This document shows positions 1 to 10,016 of a DNA stretch of 64,000 nucleotides, in pieces (position 1 is the stretch's first letter; every line of letters starts with the position of its first letter). Under the pieces are notes generated by a model. It searched no databases. It saw only the letters and a list, made by a program, of their open reading frames with translations, and was not told the DNA's origin. The DNA is taken from assembly GCA_018242525.1 (NCBI GenBank), contig JAFEBS010000002.1:1-64000 (forward strand). Direction: 5' to 3'. Source of the stretch: Planctomycetota bacterium (lineage in GTDB: Bacteria > Planctomycetota > Planctomycetia > Planctomycetales > Planctomycetaceae). Both the position numbers and the translations under genes were made by a program.

Positions 1-20
1 ATTGCTTGCGGGTTGTGGCA

Positions 21-1913
21 CTAGTTCCCCGTGGTCGGCCGGTTCAATTGCTGTGCCGCCAGGCCGAACAGGGCTGTTTCCAGCAGATGCCGTTCGAAGA
101 ACGCAGCAATCGCTTCCAGGGGGGTGTACTGCAACAGAATGTAGTCACCCGGTTGAATCACGATCCGCTCAGACAGGTCCGTACGAGCCCGATAAAGGTC
201 CACCTTGATGGGAACCTCGGCCCCATCGGGCAACTTGCGTAACACGATCGCTGTACTGGGACTGATCGTGACGTCGTTGTTCAATGCCGAAACACCGCCG
301 ATCGACCGGTTGCCACCCATGTTTCCGCGGGATTGAGCGATCGACAATGCCTTGAGAATGTCCAGGTCATAGTCCCGTGGCAGCGTGAATTGACCGCCCC
401 CCAGCAAGCCCGCCGTGTAAAAGACTTCCGTGTCGCGCGATTCAATGAAGACGATGTCGCCATCGTACAGCAGGACATCTTCTGGTCGAACATCGGCTGT
501 TTCGCCAGGGCCTAACCGTACCGGAATGCGAATCACATGTCGTCCATCCAGGGTTCCCATGTCGAGTCCGCTGTATCCAGGATTCAATCCCACATCCGGA
601 TCCAGTTGAGGCGCGAGGCCATTTGCGTTGACGGGATCGGCTGGATTGGCGGAATCAGCCTGTGGGGGACTATAGTACGGCGGCTGATTGAAGGACTGAG
701 GTGGATTGGAATATTGTGAAGGATTTGGCGTCCCGACGGCTGGGTTCCAGCCGGGTTGCGGATACATTCCGGGAGCCATCGTCGAATTGGAATACGAGGG
801 ATCAATCGTTGAAGGGGGCTGATTGTACTGTGGGCTTGGAACGTTCCAGGCTCCGCCAGACAACCGGGGCATTCCGTCCATCGGTGAAGGCGGGTAGATC
901 GGCGGGTAACTGTTCGGACCGGTGGGAAGCGGGGTTGGTCCGCTGGGCGCGGAAGGATTCTGGATCGAATAACCCTGTGGCAGCCGAGCGGCCGCAGGTT
1001 GAACCCCGGCATCCGGCGCCTGAAGATACTGAACCTGTCGAACGCTTTCAGAATGGAGATACCCCCTGGCCCCATCATCATTCGATTGCCCGCGGATGAC
1101 CGGTCCTTCCGGGGCTGTCCCCTGAGGCGACAACAGTGCCGGATTCAAATCCGTCGGCCAGCGTGGATCGAGGGTTCCGCCGCGCGAGTTGCCGCGACGA
1201 CGAATAATGTAAATTGCGTTTTCGGCATCCAGTCCCGGCAATCCATCCGACATCGTCAGGGCATTCAAGACGTCATTGCTGTATACGGGAAGGTGCACCA
1301 CCTTGCCAGTTCCGCGTTTCACCATCCCGATATTCAATTGGCCGATGAAAGCGTTCGGCTGAGGCTCGTTTCGGGAATCCTGCCGGACCACGAGCACGCG
1401 ATACTGACGCGGTCGCTGCAGATTGACCTGCACGCGATAATTGTCAGGTTTGATCAACTCTTTGGGCTTGAGATAGGCCTGCAGCACCCGATCCTCGGCC
1501 TGTGACAGTGTCAGTCCACGGACGTTGATCGATCCCACCAGTGGCAATGAGATCGTGCCGTCTTCGCGGACAGGATACGGGTGACCGAATGACGGTGGAG
1601 TATCGCCGTTGACGGGAAAAAAGACCGGTGAAGGGTCCGAGGCCTTGCCGACAAACCCTTCCACATAGATCGCCAGGACATCGCCCGCATCAATCTCGTG
1701 TACCGGGGCTCCCGTCGTCGGATCGCGGCGGGGGGATTGTGTCAGCAGGGACAGGTCGATCGTCCGGCGGTCGCTGCGATCTCCGATTTTCATCTCGGTT
1801 GGCAAATATCGGGCAGGAACACCGTGAACCGGACGGAATGCGGCACAACCTGACTGCCAGAACAGCAGCAGACACAGACCGGCGAAGAGTCTTCGCTGGA
1901 GGGGGCCGCGCAT
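21..1913 (-). CDS. Polysaccharide export outer-membrane lipoprotein (Wza/SLBB type)
   Basis: Likely an outer-membrane channel component for capsule or exopolysaccharide export. I start it at the ATG at 1913, not the in-frame start at 2057, because a GAGGAA ribosome site lies 9 bases upstream and the new N-terminus is a lipoprotein signal with lipobox ending WQSGC. Residues ~45-150 resemble Poly_export (EIDAGDVLAIYVEGFVG, then REDGTISLPLVGSINVRGLT), followed by an SLBB-like part (QYRVLVVRQDS). A long Pro/Gln/Ser/Asn-rich insert (~residues 290-440) precedes a second SLBB-like part (DVLLYDGDIVFIESRDTEVFYTAGLLGGG). At ~630 residues it is much longer than Wza (~380), mostly through the low-complexity insert. 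Family assignment is firm; the substrate is unknown. Partner kinase and polymerase genes are not in the window. Confidence 0.88.
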   Translation of the reverse strand: MRGPLQRRLFAGLCLLLFWQSGCAAFRPVHGVPARYLPTEMKIGDRSDRRTIDLSLLTQSPRRDPTTGAPVHEIDAGDVLAIYVEGFVGKASDPSPVFFPVNGDTPPSFGHPYPVREDGTISLPLVGSINVRGLTLSQAEDRVLQAYLKPKELIKPDNYRVQVNLQRPRQYRVLVVRQDSRNEPQPNAFIGQLNIGMVKRGTGKVVHLPVYSNDVLNALTMSDGLPGLDAENAIYIIRRRGNSRGGTLDPRWPTDLNPALLSPQGTAPEGPVIRGQSNDDGARGYLHSESVRQVQYLQAPDAGVQPAAARLPQGYSIQNPSAPSGPTPLPTGPNSYPPIYPPSPMDGMPRLSGGAWNVPSPQYNQPPSTIDPSYSNSTMAPGMYPQPGWNPAVGTPNPSQYSNPPQSFNQPPYYSPPQADSANPADPVNANGLAPQLDPDVGLNPGYSGLDMGTLDGRHVIRIPVRLGPGETADVRPEDVLLYDGDIVFIESRDTEVFYTAGLLGGGQFTLPRDYDLDILKALSIAQSRGNMGGNRSIGGVSALNNDVTISPSTAIVLRKLPDGAEVPIKVDLYRARTDLSERIVIQPGDYILLQYTPLEAIAAFFERHLLETALFGLAAQQLNRPTTGN

Positions 1914-2243
1914 CGCCTTTGGTTCCTCGTCTTTGATCACCACACACGACAGATTTCGCCCCATGGGGCGACTTGCGTTGTATGCGACTTTCACGACAAG
2001 GTCGAAAGGAGATTCTCGCCGAGCCGATGGAAAGCCACTTTCCACAAGGCACCGCAACCCGCTTTGGAAGAATGAGTTACGACACCTCGCGAAGGCGACG
2101 GTCCGGACCGGAATCCGTCAAGAAAATGACGGTGATTCGCGACGATCGGCAATTCCTGCCTCGCGAACTCGAATCGCAGGTTGTTGGGACGGATGCCTTG
2201 GCCAACTGGCCGGACGCACGAGCGGGGTTTTTCATGCTGGACG
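1914..2243. other. Intergenic stretch, no gene recognised
   Basis: These 330 bases separate the small lipoprotein gene and the polysaccharide-export gene, both on the minus strand. Overlapping open frames exist on both strands, but none has a recognisable product or a good ribosome site. It may hold the leader and promoter of the export gene. Confidence 0.5.
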
Positions 2244-2741
2244 TTAGCCGCGATAAGGTTCGCAACCGGCGGTTCGGACTTCGATTCGACGGAACTGGGA
2301 AACGCCACTCTGCGAACCCTCATCCAGTCCCGCCTGGTAACCGGCATACCACTCATCAACTTTGGGCTGTCCAGCGCACGAACGGTAATAGGCCGTCCAG
2401 TATCGTGACGGTGGCACACTGGGCGGCAACGGCCCCCGTCCGGAGGCCAGATCAATGTAGGCCTGAATGAATCCAGCACCAAAATCCGACGACAAATGGG
2501 TCCGACATTGCCGCCGGTACCTCGCCAGAGCTTTGATACCACAGTTCTTACCAGTTTCACAAACAACCAGATCATCAATGAATGAGCAATACTTGAAGGC
2601 CGGAACCCAGGGGGGTGTGCAATCGCTGCAGCGTCGCGCCAGGATGGGACCGCCACTCATTCCACGCGACGGCAGTGTGCATCCGGCAGCGGCCAGGCAG
2701 CAACCCAGCATCAGTACTGACAAAGCGGAATTGCGGTCCAT
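2244..2741 (-). CDS. Small lipoprotein of unknown function
   Basis: Predicted lipoprotein of about 165 residues. I use the ATG at 2741: it has AGAGG 9 bases upstream and gives the signal MDRNSALSVLMLGCCLAAAGC, ending in a lipobox. The mature part is Cys-rich at its start and ends with a Tyr/Trp-rich segment (SRYWTAYYRSCAGQPKVDEW, then YAGYQAGLDEG). The YxxGYxxG-like motif is reminiscent of many short planctomycete lipoproteins without assigned function. It lies upstream of, and on the same strand as, the polysaccharide export gene, so a cell-envelope role is plausible but only inferred. Confidence 0.72.
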   Translation of the reverse strand: MDRNSALSVLMLGCCLAAAGCTLPSRGMSGGPILARRCSDCTPPWVPAFKYCSFIDDLVVCETGKNCGIKALARYRRQCRTHLSSDFGAGFIQAYIDLASGRGPLPPSVPPSRYWTAYYRSCAGQPKVDEWYAGYQAGLDEGSQSGVSQFRRIEVRTAGCEPYRG

Positions 2742-2971
2742 CCGTCCAAGCCTCTGCGATACTACCGTTTTCAACGACCACACCAGTTCGTATATCGGAA
2801 TCGATTCTGACGTGATCGACGGTTTCCCATGTTGTACCGGATACTCCACTTGCGGTGACTTTGACGGTTATTCTGAATTCGGCAGGCAGAGGATGCCGAC
2901 TGGATTACAATCAGTGAGTCGATAGAATCCATGCGTATCGACCCCAGGTCCCTGCTTTCAAGGATTAGCCG

Positions 2972-3985
2972 ATGGCCAGCCGTTCTCCCCGCATCTGGTC
3001 GGCAATATGCGTCTGGTTGAGTATGTGGGGAGTCGTCCGGGCTGAGGAGCCTCGACCTGTTCGGACATTTCTGGCACGGGATACCCTGGCCCCTCAGGCA
3101 GACAAATCGCAGGATGCGCAGGCCTGCCTGGACAATCTGGTCTGGCAGCCCGGCGAATTCTCCGTGACGGTCGAGCCCGCCAAAGATCCGGATATGGAAG
3201 GGTATGTCCGCTTCCCTTCACCCAAGCCGAATGGAGTTGAGCAGAACGATCGAGTCGCTCTGGAATGGTATTTGGCGACTGATGATGACGGTCATGTGAT
3301 CGACGCCCCCGCCGTCATTGTTGTCCATGAATCCGGGTCGGGAATGCAGGTAGGCCGGTTGTTCGCCCGCGCCTTTCGCGCGAAAAAACTGCATGCGTTC
3401 ATGATTCAACTCCCGTTCTACGGCCTGCGGCGTCCCGAGGGGTTTCGACCGGATGGACGACATGTGGAGCCGACGATGAAACAGGGGATCGCCGATGTTC
3501 GCCGCGCCCGTGATGCTGTCGCCGTGCTGCCCCACGTCAACGGCACCAATGTCGCGTTGCAGGGAACCAGCCTGGGGGGGTTCGTGGCCAGCACCACCGC
3601 GGGCCTGGATACTGGATTCCAATCGGTCCACATCATGGTGGCGGGAGGAGACCTGTACAACCTGGTGCTGAATGGCCAGCGTGAAGCGGGCAAGTTGCGC
3701 GAGATGCTGCAGGAAGCAGGTTACACCGGGGACAAACTGCGGGATCTGTTCTCTCAGGTGGAACCGTTGCGGGTGGCTCATCGGTTGAACCCGCAGACCA
3801 CCTGGATGTATTCCGCCACCAAGGACCAGGTCGTGCCCCCAATCCACGCAACCAAACTCGCAACCGCCATCAAGCTTTCGGACGACCACCATATCCAGCT
3901 ACTCGCCGATCATTACACTGGAATTGTTTATATGCCGATCGTCGTCGCCGCGATGGCCAGGAACATCCAGGAGACGCCCCAGTAA
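2972..3985 (+). CDS. Exported alpha/beta hydrolase
   Basis: Secreted or periplasmic serine hydrolase. The N-terminus (about 24 residues, ending GVVRAEE) is a plausible signal peptide. The core has the oxyanion strand (APAVIVVHESGSG), a nucleophile elbow GTSLGG near residue 200, a late acidic strand (TWMYSATKDQVVPP) and a C-terminal His (LLADHYTGIVYMP), giving a plausible Ser-Asp-His triad. It resembles the dienelactone hydrolase/acyl-peptidase side of the superfamily; the substrate cannot be read from sequence. It is transcribed divergently from the lipoprotein gene across 230 bases and converges with the GTPase pair. Confidence 0.8.
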   Translation: MASRSPRIWSAICVWLSMWGVVRAEEPRPVRTFLARDTLAPQADKSQDAQACLDNLVWQPGEFSVTVEPAKDPDMEGYVRFPSPKPNGVEQNDRVALEWYLATDDDGHVIDAPAVIVVHESGSGMQVGRLFARAFRAKKLHAFMIQLPFYGLRRPEGFRPDGRHVEPTMKQGIADVRRARDAVAVLPHVNGTNVALQGTSLGGFVASTTAGLDTGFQSVHIMVAGGDLYNLVLNGQREAGKLREMLQEAGYTGDKLRDLFSQVEPLRVAHRLNPQTTWMYSATKDQVVPPIHATKLATAIKLSDDHHIQLLADHYTGIVYMPIVVAAMARNIQETPQ

Positions 3986-4031
3986 TCGCGCAGGCGGAAT
4001 TTCAAGACTCCGTCCCATGGCGATTTTCCAT

Positions 4032-5822
4032 TCAACTCTTCACTGCCCCCAGTTCGCTGGCCCCGGCATACTGATCGCGAATCCCTTCGATCTTGATCAG
4101 AAGCGCTTCCAGGCGATCTCTTTCTTGCGAGTATTCCAGACATTGATGCTCGATCTCTGGAAACAGGCCGGCCCCCATTTTGACCGCGGCCAGTTGCTGG
4201 GCCAGTTCCCGGATGTGCCGCGTCAACCCGCTGCGCAGGCGGCGAGTAAACGCCATCACAAACAGGGCGGCCCACAGCACCAGGAACAGCGCTGCGGGGA
4301 TGTAGAAGTTGGCATCCAGGTGAGGTTTGTTCAACCAGAACGTGTCGTAAAAGAAGTTCCGCCCGGCCCGGTACAACAGGAAGCCCGGCAGGATCGCAAA
4401 CAACAGTTCGTAACGGAACCGCGTGAACCAGTATGAGTGACGGGTGGCGATGGCCAGGATCAGGTCGTCGATCCGGCGGGCGGCGTCTGTCAGGAATTCG
4501 TCCTGCACGGTCGTGGCCGCCTGACGCAATTGATCGAAGGACTGATCCGCCAGCAGCGGACGCTGTAACTTTGCAGCGTGAACATGGCCGCTGATGATCA
4601 ACTGAGCTTCCCGCAATTCGGCGTCGTTCAACCCCAGCGTCGCGATCCCTTCCAGGCGACGGTCTGCTTCGCTGGCTTGCGATCGTGATGTCAGCCAGCG
4701 CGAGCCGTGGACCAACCCCACCAGTGCCATCTGTGCGGTCGACTTGGCCCGCATCAATGTATACGACGCCAGCAGCGATGCCTGACTGTGCCACAATCGC
4801 AGTACTGACGCAAACGGGCTGTAGCCCCACAACTGAGTGATCTGCCCGAGCAGACGTTGTTCCCACAAGCCGCGACTGACCAGTAACTCATCCTGCAGTC
4901 GCGATGCCATCCGTTCGGTCGATCGATGACGTTGCTCTGAGAGCGCTGTGTTCAGTTTCTCCACCGTGGCGGAATTCTCGACCAGCGCATCACGGGCGCG
5001 TTGAACGACTTCATGCACCAGGCCCAGCAGATTGGCCCGCCGGATGCGAACCCGTTGAGCGGCGGACAATTCGCGGAACAGCAGATCAATCAACCTGCCG
5101 AACTCGCCCGTTGGTCGAACGCCCGATTGCTGTTCCTGCATGGCCCGGCGTGAATCGACGAAGAACAGATCGCTGACGGAATACCGGGCACTCAGTTGCG
5201 TGCGCCAGTCGTCGCGAATGTCTTCGTCCAGATCCGCGTGCGTCTGCACGAAGACCAGGCGGCAACCGCTCGCAGCCTGCAGCAATTCATCGGTCACCCT
5301 GGCCGACCGGTACTTTTGTTGGGTGCTGACATACAGCAGGACGTCGCAAAACGGCAGCAGTCGATGCAGGCGGGCCAGGTTGCTTTCCACCGACTCCCCC
5401 TCGGTGGTATCCGGGTCCGGGCAGTCGATCAGGACGATGTCGCGCAGCAGCGGAATGTCGCGCGTCACCACGCGCAGTTCACCCAGCGGCAGATCATAGG
5501 CAGACAGATCCGTCTGCGGATGCGCCAGTACGATCGGCTGGGTCGTCGTGGGACGCTGACGCCCAGCCGTGGAAATCTCCTCTCCGACCAGGGCATTGAC
5601 GAGCGAGCTTTTGCCGACGCCGGTTCCCCCGAAGGTCGCCACGACCAGTGGTGCTTCGACGCGCGCTCGCAGTGGCTCGATCCGTTTGAGCAGTCGACGG
5701 ACCAGCGATTTGCCGTGCTGGGCCGGATCCCACGACGAGGCCTGTTCCGACCACGCGGACAACTGCGACACCAGGTCGTCGATGTGGGCCAGCAGTTCCA
5801 GTTGAGCCAACTCGGTGGTCAT
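4032..5822 (-). CDS. Large membrane GTPase, second of a coupled pair (dynamin-like organisation)
   Basis: A 596-residue P-loop GTPase with a C-terminal membrane region. G1 is GGTGVGKS (residues 65-72), a Thr-rich switch follows (RPTTTQP), G3 is DCPDPD (133-138), and the G4 position reads QTHAD (193-197), a weak form of T/NKxD. Two hydrophobic segments lie at ~480-530 (FAILPGFLLY and IPAALFLVLWAALFVMAF), after a long helical middle region. This layout fits bacterial dynamin-like or Era-related membrane GTPases. Its ATG overlaps the stop of the upstream GTPase gene as ATGA, so the two are probably translationally coupled and act together. The function (membrane remodelling or stress) is inference. 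Confidence 0.8.
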   Translation of the reverse strand: MTTELAQLELLAHIDDLVSQLSAWSEQASSWDPAQHGKSLVRRLLKRIEPLRARVEAPLVVATFGGTGVGKSSLVNALVGEEISTAGRQRPTTTQPIVLAHPQTDLSAYDLPLGELRVVTRDIPLLRDIVLIDCPDPDTTEGESVESNLARLHRLLPFCDVLLYVSTQQKYRSARVTDELLQAASGCRLVFVQTHADLDEDIRDDWRTQLSARYSVSDLFFVDSRRAMQEQQSGVRPTGEFGRLIDLLFRELSAAQRVRIRRANLLGLVHEVVQRARDALVENSATVEKLNTALSEQRHRSTERMASRLQDELLVSRGLWEQRLLGQITQLWGYSPFASVLRLWHSQASLLASYTLMRAKSTAQMALVGLVHGSRWLTSRSQASEADRRLEGIATLGLNDAELREAQLIISGHVHAAKLQRPLLADQSFDQLRQAATTVQDEFLTDAARRIDDLILAIATRHSYWFTRFRYELLFAILPGFLLYRAGRNFFYDTFWLNKPHLDANFYIPAALFLVLWAALFVMAFTRRLRSGLTRHIRELAQQLAAVKMGAGLFPEIEHQCLEYSQERDRLEALLIKIEGIRDQYAGASELGAVKS

Positions 5823-7798
5823 GGGGTCTCCTGCTGTTTTATTTGATTGACGAGTTCGTTCAACAAGCGCGTCACATCCTGGCAGGTCGCCGATCTCGAG
5901 ATCGTGGCACCGGCCTCCAGATCGGTCAACAAGTCGCCCAGAAAGTGGTGTCGAATCTGTTCCAGCAGCCAGACTTCGCGGCGCTGCTTGAACTTCTGGT
6001 GCAGCCGCAGCAGCGACGCCTTGGCCTGTCCCATCAATCCCGCCGTGGCATCGACGGCCGCTTCACCCGCCGCGGTGGTCGCGACGGCAACCGTCGAATC
6101 AACCGCCAGGTGTGTCAGCGTTTGAGTGGCAGCGTCCATCAGGAAATGTTCGGCCCCGATCCCACCCCCCAGGGCGAAGCCGATCGTGATGACCGGGCGG
6201 AACACGGCCGTGGCACCATCGAATTTCCGCAGCAGTTCAAACAAGGGCTGACGTTCGGTCCGCAGCCATTCCATTTCGCCCGTCACCAGTTCATGGACCA
6301 GCGTGTGAAAGTCGAATCGCTCATGGTCGGCGTGCAGTCGCGACAGCAGGCCTTCACAGGTCGTGCCGGACAGCAGGCTTTCCAACCGTTCGGTCAGCAA
6401 CGGATTGTTCAGTTTCGTGATGATCTGCAGTTGTTCGTACAACTGCTGCAGGACACGAACAATCGCATCCCATTCCCGTTCGCGGTACTCGGCGATCGCG
6501 TCCGCCGGAACGTATCCCAGGCGGATCCGCACCGCCTGAACGCCATTCCGCAGTACTCCACTGATGCGAGAATAGAAGCCATGCACTCCCGCAGTCCAGG
6601 CTTCACGATGATCACTCCACCAGGCCCACATTTCGTTCACGAGCAGCGAGTTCGGTGGGACCGGCCAGTCGGCATGCTGAACCATGCTGCGACGCAGGAA
6701 GACTCCGGCCGCTTCATGAAACTGCCGACTGCGCGCCTGGATTTCATTCAGGTACGCCTGCACTCCGGTATCCGGATTCAGGACGAATTGCAGCGAGCCA
6801 CGCAGGGTGCGCAGTTTGATTTCGGCAAAGTGCATTTGGGAAAGCGCGCTCGCCAGGGAAACGCGAGATGTCGTTCCGTTGGGAATGGCGATTGAGCCTG
6901 GCCGACTGGCACCCGGCAGTTGAGGCGCGTCGCCTGGTTTCCAGATTCGCTCTTCGAATTCCAACGCGATCGCTTCAGCCGCTTTGCGATTGTTCGGTGC
7001 CAGGTAGACATACTCGGGGTTCAGCCCCGTTTCACGACAGAAGGTATTGAGCCAGATCGGCCAGTATTCCTCGTCGTCCGGCAATTCCACCTGGTTGAAG
7101 ACAATGATCGCCGCCTTGTCTTCCATGGCCGCCTTGCGAAAGAACTGTTTGACCGCCGCGTCGTTGTACTTCTGCTGTGTCAGGACCGCCACCAGCACAT
7201 CCGCCGCCTGCCGCACCGCATCGGCTCGTTGCCAGTTGACCGGGGCATCACTGTCGACATCGGGGGTGTCCAGGATCACCAGGTTCGAGGGAACCCGGTC
7301 GTGAGATCGCCAGAACATGCAATGTGCAGGTATGTCGAGCAGCGCTTCGTCACCACTGGACCAGGGCCGCAATTCGAACGAGGGAAAGATCGCGCTCAGA
7401 TCGTGCGACTCGTCAAACCCCTGCGGGATGAGTGCCACCGGATGTTTCGTTCCCGAAGCGAGTGGACTGCTGGCGCTGGCTCGAAATCCCGCAATGTGAT
7501 TAAAGACGACGCTTTTGCCGATGTTCGTACCACCGACGACTGCCACGATCAGATAGGCGTCGTCATTCAGTTGCGGCAACAGCTTCCGCTGCAGCAGGTC
7601 GAACCATTCACGGCCGTCGAGAGGCGGTAGCTGCAGGGGGCGGGCAGCCGATTCCAACCTCACCAGGGATTCACTAAGCTGGCGAATCCGTTGTCCCATC
7701 TGCCGCAGCGCACCGACACTCGCTGCGGAACCCGAGTCCAACCGTGAGCCAGCTGTTGCCAGTGCGTTGCTCGAGCCGTCAGACACGTCTGGTTCCAC
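5819..7798 (-). CDS. Large membrane GTPase, first of a coupled pair
   Basis: A 659-residue paralogue of the downstream GTPase. G1 is GGTNIGKS (89-96), G3 is DTPDVD (177-182), and the G4 position is FNQVE (234-238), again degenerate. Both proteins share a TQQKY segment between G3 and G4, which supports common origin. Long helical stretches follow the G domain, then a Gly/Ala-rich hydrophobic segment near residues 535-600 that may insert in membranes. The start is a GTG at 7798 with no clear ribosome site; a later in-frame ATG at 7699 is possible. The 4-base overlap with the next gene argues for a heteromeric pair, as in known two-gene bacterial dynamins. Confidence 0.78.
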   Translation of the reverse strand: MEPDVSDGSSNALATAGSRLDSGSAASVGALRQMGQRIRQLSESLVRLESAARPLQLPPLDGREWFDLLQRKLLPQLNDDAYLIVAVVGGTNIGKSVVFNHIAGFRASASSPLASGTKHPVALIPQGFDESHDLSAIFPSFELRPWSSGDEALLDIPAHCMFWRSHDRVPSNLVILDTPDVDSDAPVNWQRADAVRQAADVLVAVLTQQKYNDAAVKQFFRKAAMEDKAAIIVFNQVELPDDEEYWPIWLNTFCRETGLNPEYVYLAPNNRKAAEAIALEFEERIWKPGDAPQLPGASRPGSIAIPNGTTSRVSLASALSQMHFAEIKLRTLRGSLQFVLNPDTGVQAYLNEIQARSRQFHEAAGVFLRRSMVQHADWPVPPNSLLVNEMWAWWSDHREAWTAGVHGFYSRISGVLRNGVQAVRIRLGYVPADAIAEYREREWDAIVRVLQQLYEQLQIITKLNNPLLTERLESLLSGTTCEGLLSRLHADHERFDFHTLVHELVTGEMEWLRTERQPLFELLRKFDGATAVFRPVITIGFALGGGIGAEHFLMDAATQTLTHLAVDSTVAVATTAAGEAAVDATAGLMGQAKASLLRLHQKFKQRREVWLLEQIRHHFLGDLLTDLEAGATISRSATCQDVTRLLNELVNQIKQQETP

Positions 7799-7886
7799 CC
7801 GTGGCCGGACGCTCCGAGTCGCAGCCAGTTCCCCTGTTCACAATTGTCGGAGCCAATTCACGACACCGGGCGTCGCGATGGGAGAT

Positions 7887-9008
7887 TCAGCACACGTTGA
7901 CAAACACCTTCAGGGCATCTTTGTCTTCGACCAGCAGCTGCATCATTTCCTGGTAGTTATCCAGGCCCGCGACGGGGTTGGTCAGGATTCGCTCGGTCAC
8001 ACCGGGGAACGTCAATTCCCCGTGCGACAACGCCTGAATTCCCAGTTCAAAATGATGCCGATTCCCGTTGACGCTGGAGACCAGCAGCTTGTTTCCCAGG
8101 ACCCACTCCAAGTTGATCTTGGCTGCATCGATTTCGACCTTGTGACTTCCGCCGGTAATGCTGGTCCAGATCAGTGCACCGTTCAAGGCCAGAACTTCCA
8201 TCGAACGAAAACAGGCTTCGGCATTGCCCGTCGCTTCGAAGATGATATCCGGGCGTCCCACTTGTCTGGCCAGATCGTGCAGCGATGTCTGCCGGGTGCT
8301 GATGTACCTGGCACCATACGCTTCGGCGATTTCCGACTTGCGATGCGGACCCGGCTTTGTGGCCAGGGTGTACACATCCAATCCGCGCAGCTTCAGCATC
8401 ATCGTCGCCAGCAGCCCGATCTGACCCGAGCCAAGCACGAAGGCCCGCCTGGGGTTCCAGACCTGCAGTCGCTGTTGAGCCAGGTACGCCTGTTCGATCG
8501 CCTTGGCACAGACGCTGGCCGGTTCCGAGAGCACTCCCAGGTGCTTCAGTTTCACCGGGACGCGAACCATGTATTCCGCATCATCGACGAAGTATTCCGT
8601 CATGTATCCGTGACACAGGTTGATCCCGCGTTCGTAATAGACTTCTTCGCTGGTGATGTCGTTGCGACCGATCACGTCAAAGAGCGACCCACCCGGACGA
8701 CGCACGGTACACGAGACATAATCGCCGACCTTGAACTCAGTCACCTTGTCACCGATTTCGACGACCTCGCCAAAGCTTTCGTGGCCGATCACCAGGTGCT
8801 CACCCCCCGGCGGAGCGTTGCCGTACAGGGCTTCGTTGATTTCGCGGTCGGTGGCATCGACACCGATCTGAAGTGTCTTCACCAGCACCGCCCGGCCTTC
8901 GGGGATTCGGCACACATGTGGATGCGGCTGATCGCCCAGCTTCGGCTGAGGAATCTCGCGCAGGTGAACACTGTTGGGCTTGCCCGGCAGAACGGCAACG
9001 GCTTTCAT
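7887..9008 (-). CDS. Glucose 1-dehydrogenase-type medium-chain dehydrogenase
   Basis: Zinc-dependent NAD(P) oxidoreductase of the MDR superfamily, 373 residues. The catalytic-domain segment GVDATDREI followed by [14 protein letters not shown] matches archaeal-type glucose dehydrogenases, where an Asp can replace the usual first Cys zinc ligand. The Rossmann motif is GSGQIG ([15 protein letters not shown]), and the C-terminal half resembles the glucose dehydrogenase C-terminal family ([20 protein letters not shown]). The likely reaction is oxidation of an aldose to its lactone, although related sugar dehydrogenases cannot be excluded. It lies 88 bases downstream of the GTPase start on the same strand, with no obvious functional link. 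No ribosome site is evident. Confidence 0.85.
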   Translation of the reverse strand: MKAVAVLPGKPNSVHLREIPQPKLGDQPHPHVCRIPEGRAVLVKTLQIGVDATDREINEALYGNAPPGGEHLVIGHESFGEVVEIGDKVTEFKVGDYVSCTVRRPGGSLFDVIGRNDITSEEVYYERGINLCHGYMTEYFVDDAEYMVRVPVKLKHLGVLSEPASVCAKAIEQAYLAQQRLQVWNPRRAFVLGSGQIGLLATMMLKLRGLDVYTLATKPGPHRKSEIAEAYGARYISTRQTSLHDLARQVGRPDIIFEATGNAEACFRSMEVLALNGALIWTSITGGSHKVEIDAAKINLEWVLGNKLLVSSVNGNRHHFELGIQALSHGELTFPGVTERILTNPVAGLDNYQEMMQLLVEDKDALKVFVNVC

Positions 9009-9181
9009 GGGAGAATCACTTGTCGATGGAACGGGATCGGGTACTTGAACGCTCTTTCCTTCGGTGAGCAGAAGTCACGAGTGTATCGGACAAGCGAATC
9101 GGCTACCACGGATCCCGCGATTCGCCAATCCGATTCCGACGGTCGCTTCAAGGCGTTTCCCCCGTTCGTTAAGGTGATGAG

Positions 9182-9928
9182 ATGAATTCCATCACCTGGC
9201 ATCCGCTCTCCGAAACACTCTCCCTGCAGCGAGACACAATCCATATTGTCCGCGTGGGTCTGGAATCGGACGACCAGCAGCTCGATCAGTTCCAGGCGTT
9301 GCTGTCACCGGACGAATCAGCCCGCGCTGATCGGTTCAAGGTTTCCCATCCCAGGCGACACTTCATTGTGTGCCGTGCGGTCGTGCGTCAGTTGCTGGGT
9401 CAGTGCCTGGGCTGTGATCCGACAAGTGTTGAGTTCGACTACGGGCCGCACGGAAAGCCAGCCGTGCGTCAGGCGGGCGGACCGCGGATCGAGTTCAGCG
9501 TCTCGCACTCGTCCGACCAGGGATTGATTGCCCTGACGTTGGATCGACGGATTGGCGTGGATCTCGAAGAAATGAATTCCGCCGTCCGCATCCTGAAGCT
9601 GGCGACCCGTTTTTTTTCGACACTTGAAGCCCTGGAACTGGCGAGCCTGCCCGAAGCGGAACAACTGGCAGGCTTTTATCGGGGCTGGACCTGCAAGGAA
9701 GCCTACCTGAAAGCGACCGGGTCCGGTTTGTCGTTTCCGCTCAACAGATTCTCGGTGTCATTGAATCCGCACGTGCCAGCACAGTTGATCGAAGTCGTCG
9801 ATCAACCGGAGGAACTGACACGCTGGAGGCTGTTGCCACTGGAGCCGAAGGCTGGATTTGCAGCCGCGGTAATGGTCGAGGCATCCGCGGACGAGGTCGT
9901 ATCGTGGCAGCTTTGGAGTGTGCGATGA
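9182..9928 (+). CDS. 4'-phosphopantetheinyl transferase, Sfp family
   Basis: Transfers the phosphopantetheine arm of CoA to carrier proteins. The 248-residue protein has the Sfp signature: FSVSHSSD (105-112), GVDLEE (125-130) with the metal-binding Asp and Glu, and WTCKEAYLKATG (169-180). The size matches the two-lobed Sfp/AcpT type rather than small AcpS. AGGTG lies about 6 bases before the ATG. No polyketide, peptide-synthetase or fatty-acid genes are nearby, so it may serve the primary acyl carrier protein or remote pathways. It is divergent from the dehydrogenase gene. Confidence 0.9.
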   Translation: MNSITWHPLSETLSLQRDTIHIVRVGLESDDQQLDQFQALLSPDESARADRFKVSHPRRHFIVCRAVVRQLLGQCLGCDPTSVEFDYGPHGKPAVRQAGGPRIEFSVSHSSDQGLIALTLDRRIGVDLEEMNSAVRILKLATRFFSTLEALELASLPEAEQLAGFYRGWTCKEAYLKATGSGLSFPLNRFSVSLNPHVPAQLIEVVDQPEELTRWRLLPLEPKAGFAAAVMVEASADEVVSWQLWSVR

Positions 9929-9987
9929 TCTCAGCCACAATTCGACGCTATCTCACGGAACTGACAGATTCCATGTTCGAATCGTCA

Positions 9988-10016
9988 TTGACAGGCAGGT
10001 TTCAGTTACGTCGAAT
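9988..10016 (+). promoter_or_regulatory. Candidate sigma-70-type promoter of the two-component operon
   Basis: TTGACA at 9988-9993 and TCGAAT at 10011-10016 are separated by 17 bases. The -35 box is a perfect match and the -10 box matches four of six positions. It lies ~60-90 bases before the histidine kinase start. Confidence 0.4.

Noticed and set aside
3986..4031. Possible terminator between convergent genes
   Set aside because: The 46-base gap has no stable stem.
7767..9185. 472-codon open frame on the plus strand
   Set aside because: It is antisense to the glucose dehydrogenase-type gene, whose zinc and Rossmann motifs are clear. Its translation is His/Gln/Arg-rich without a fold signature.
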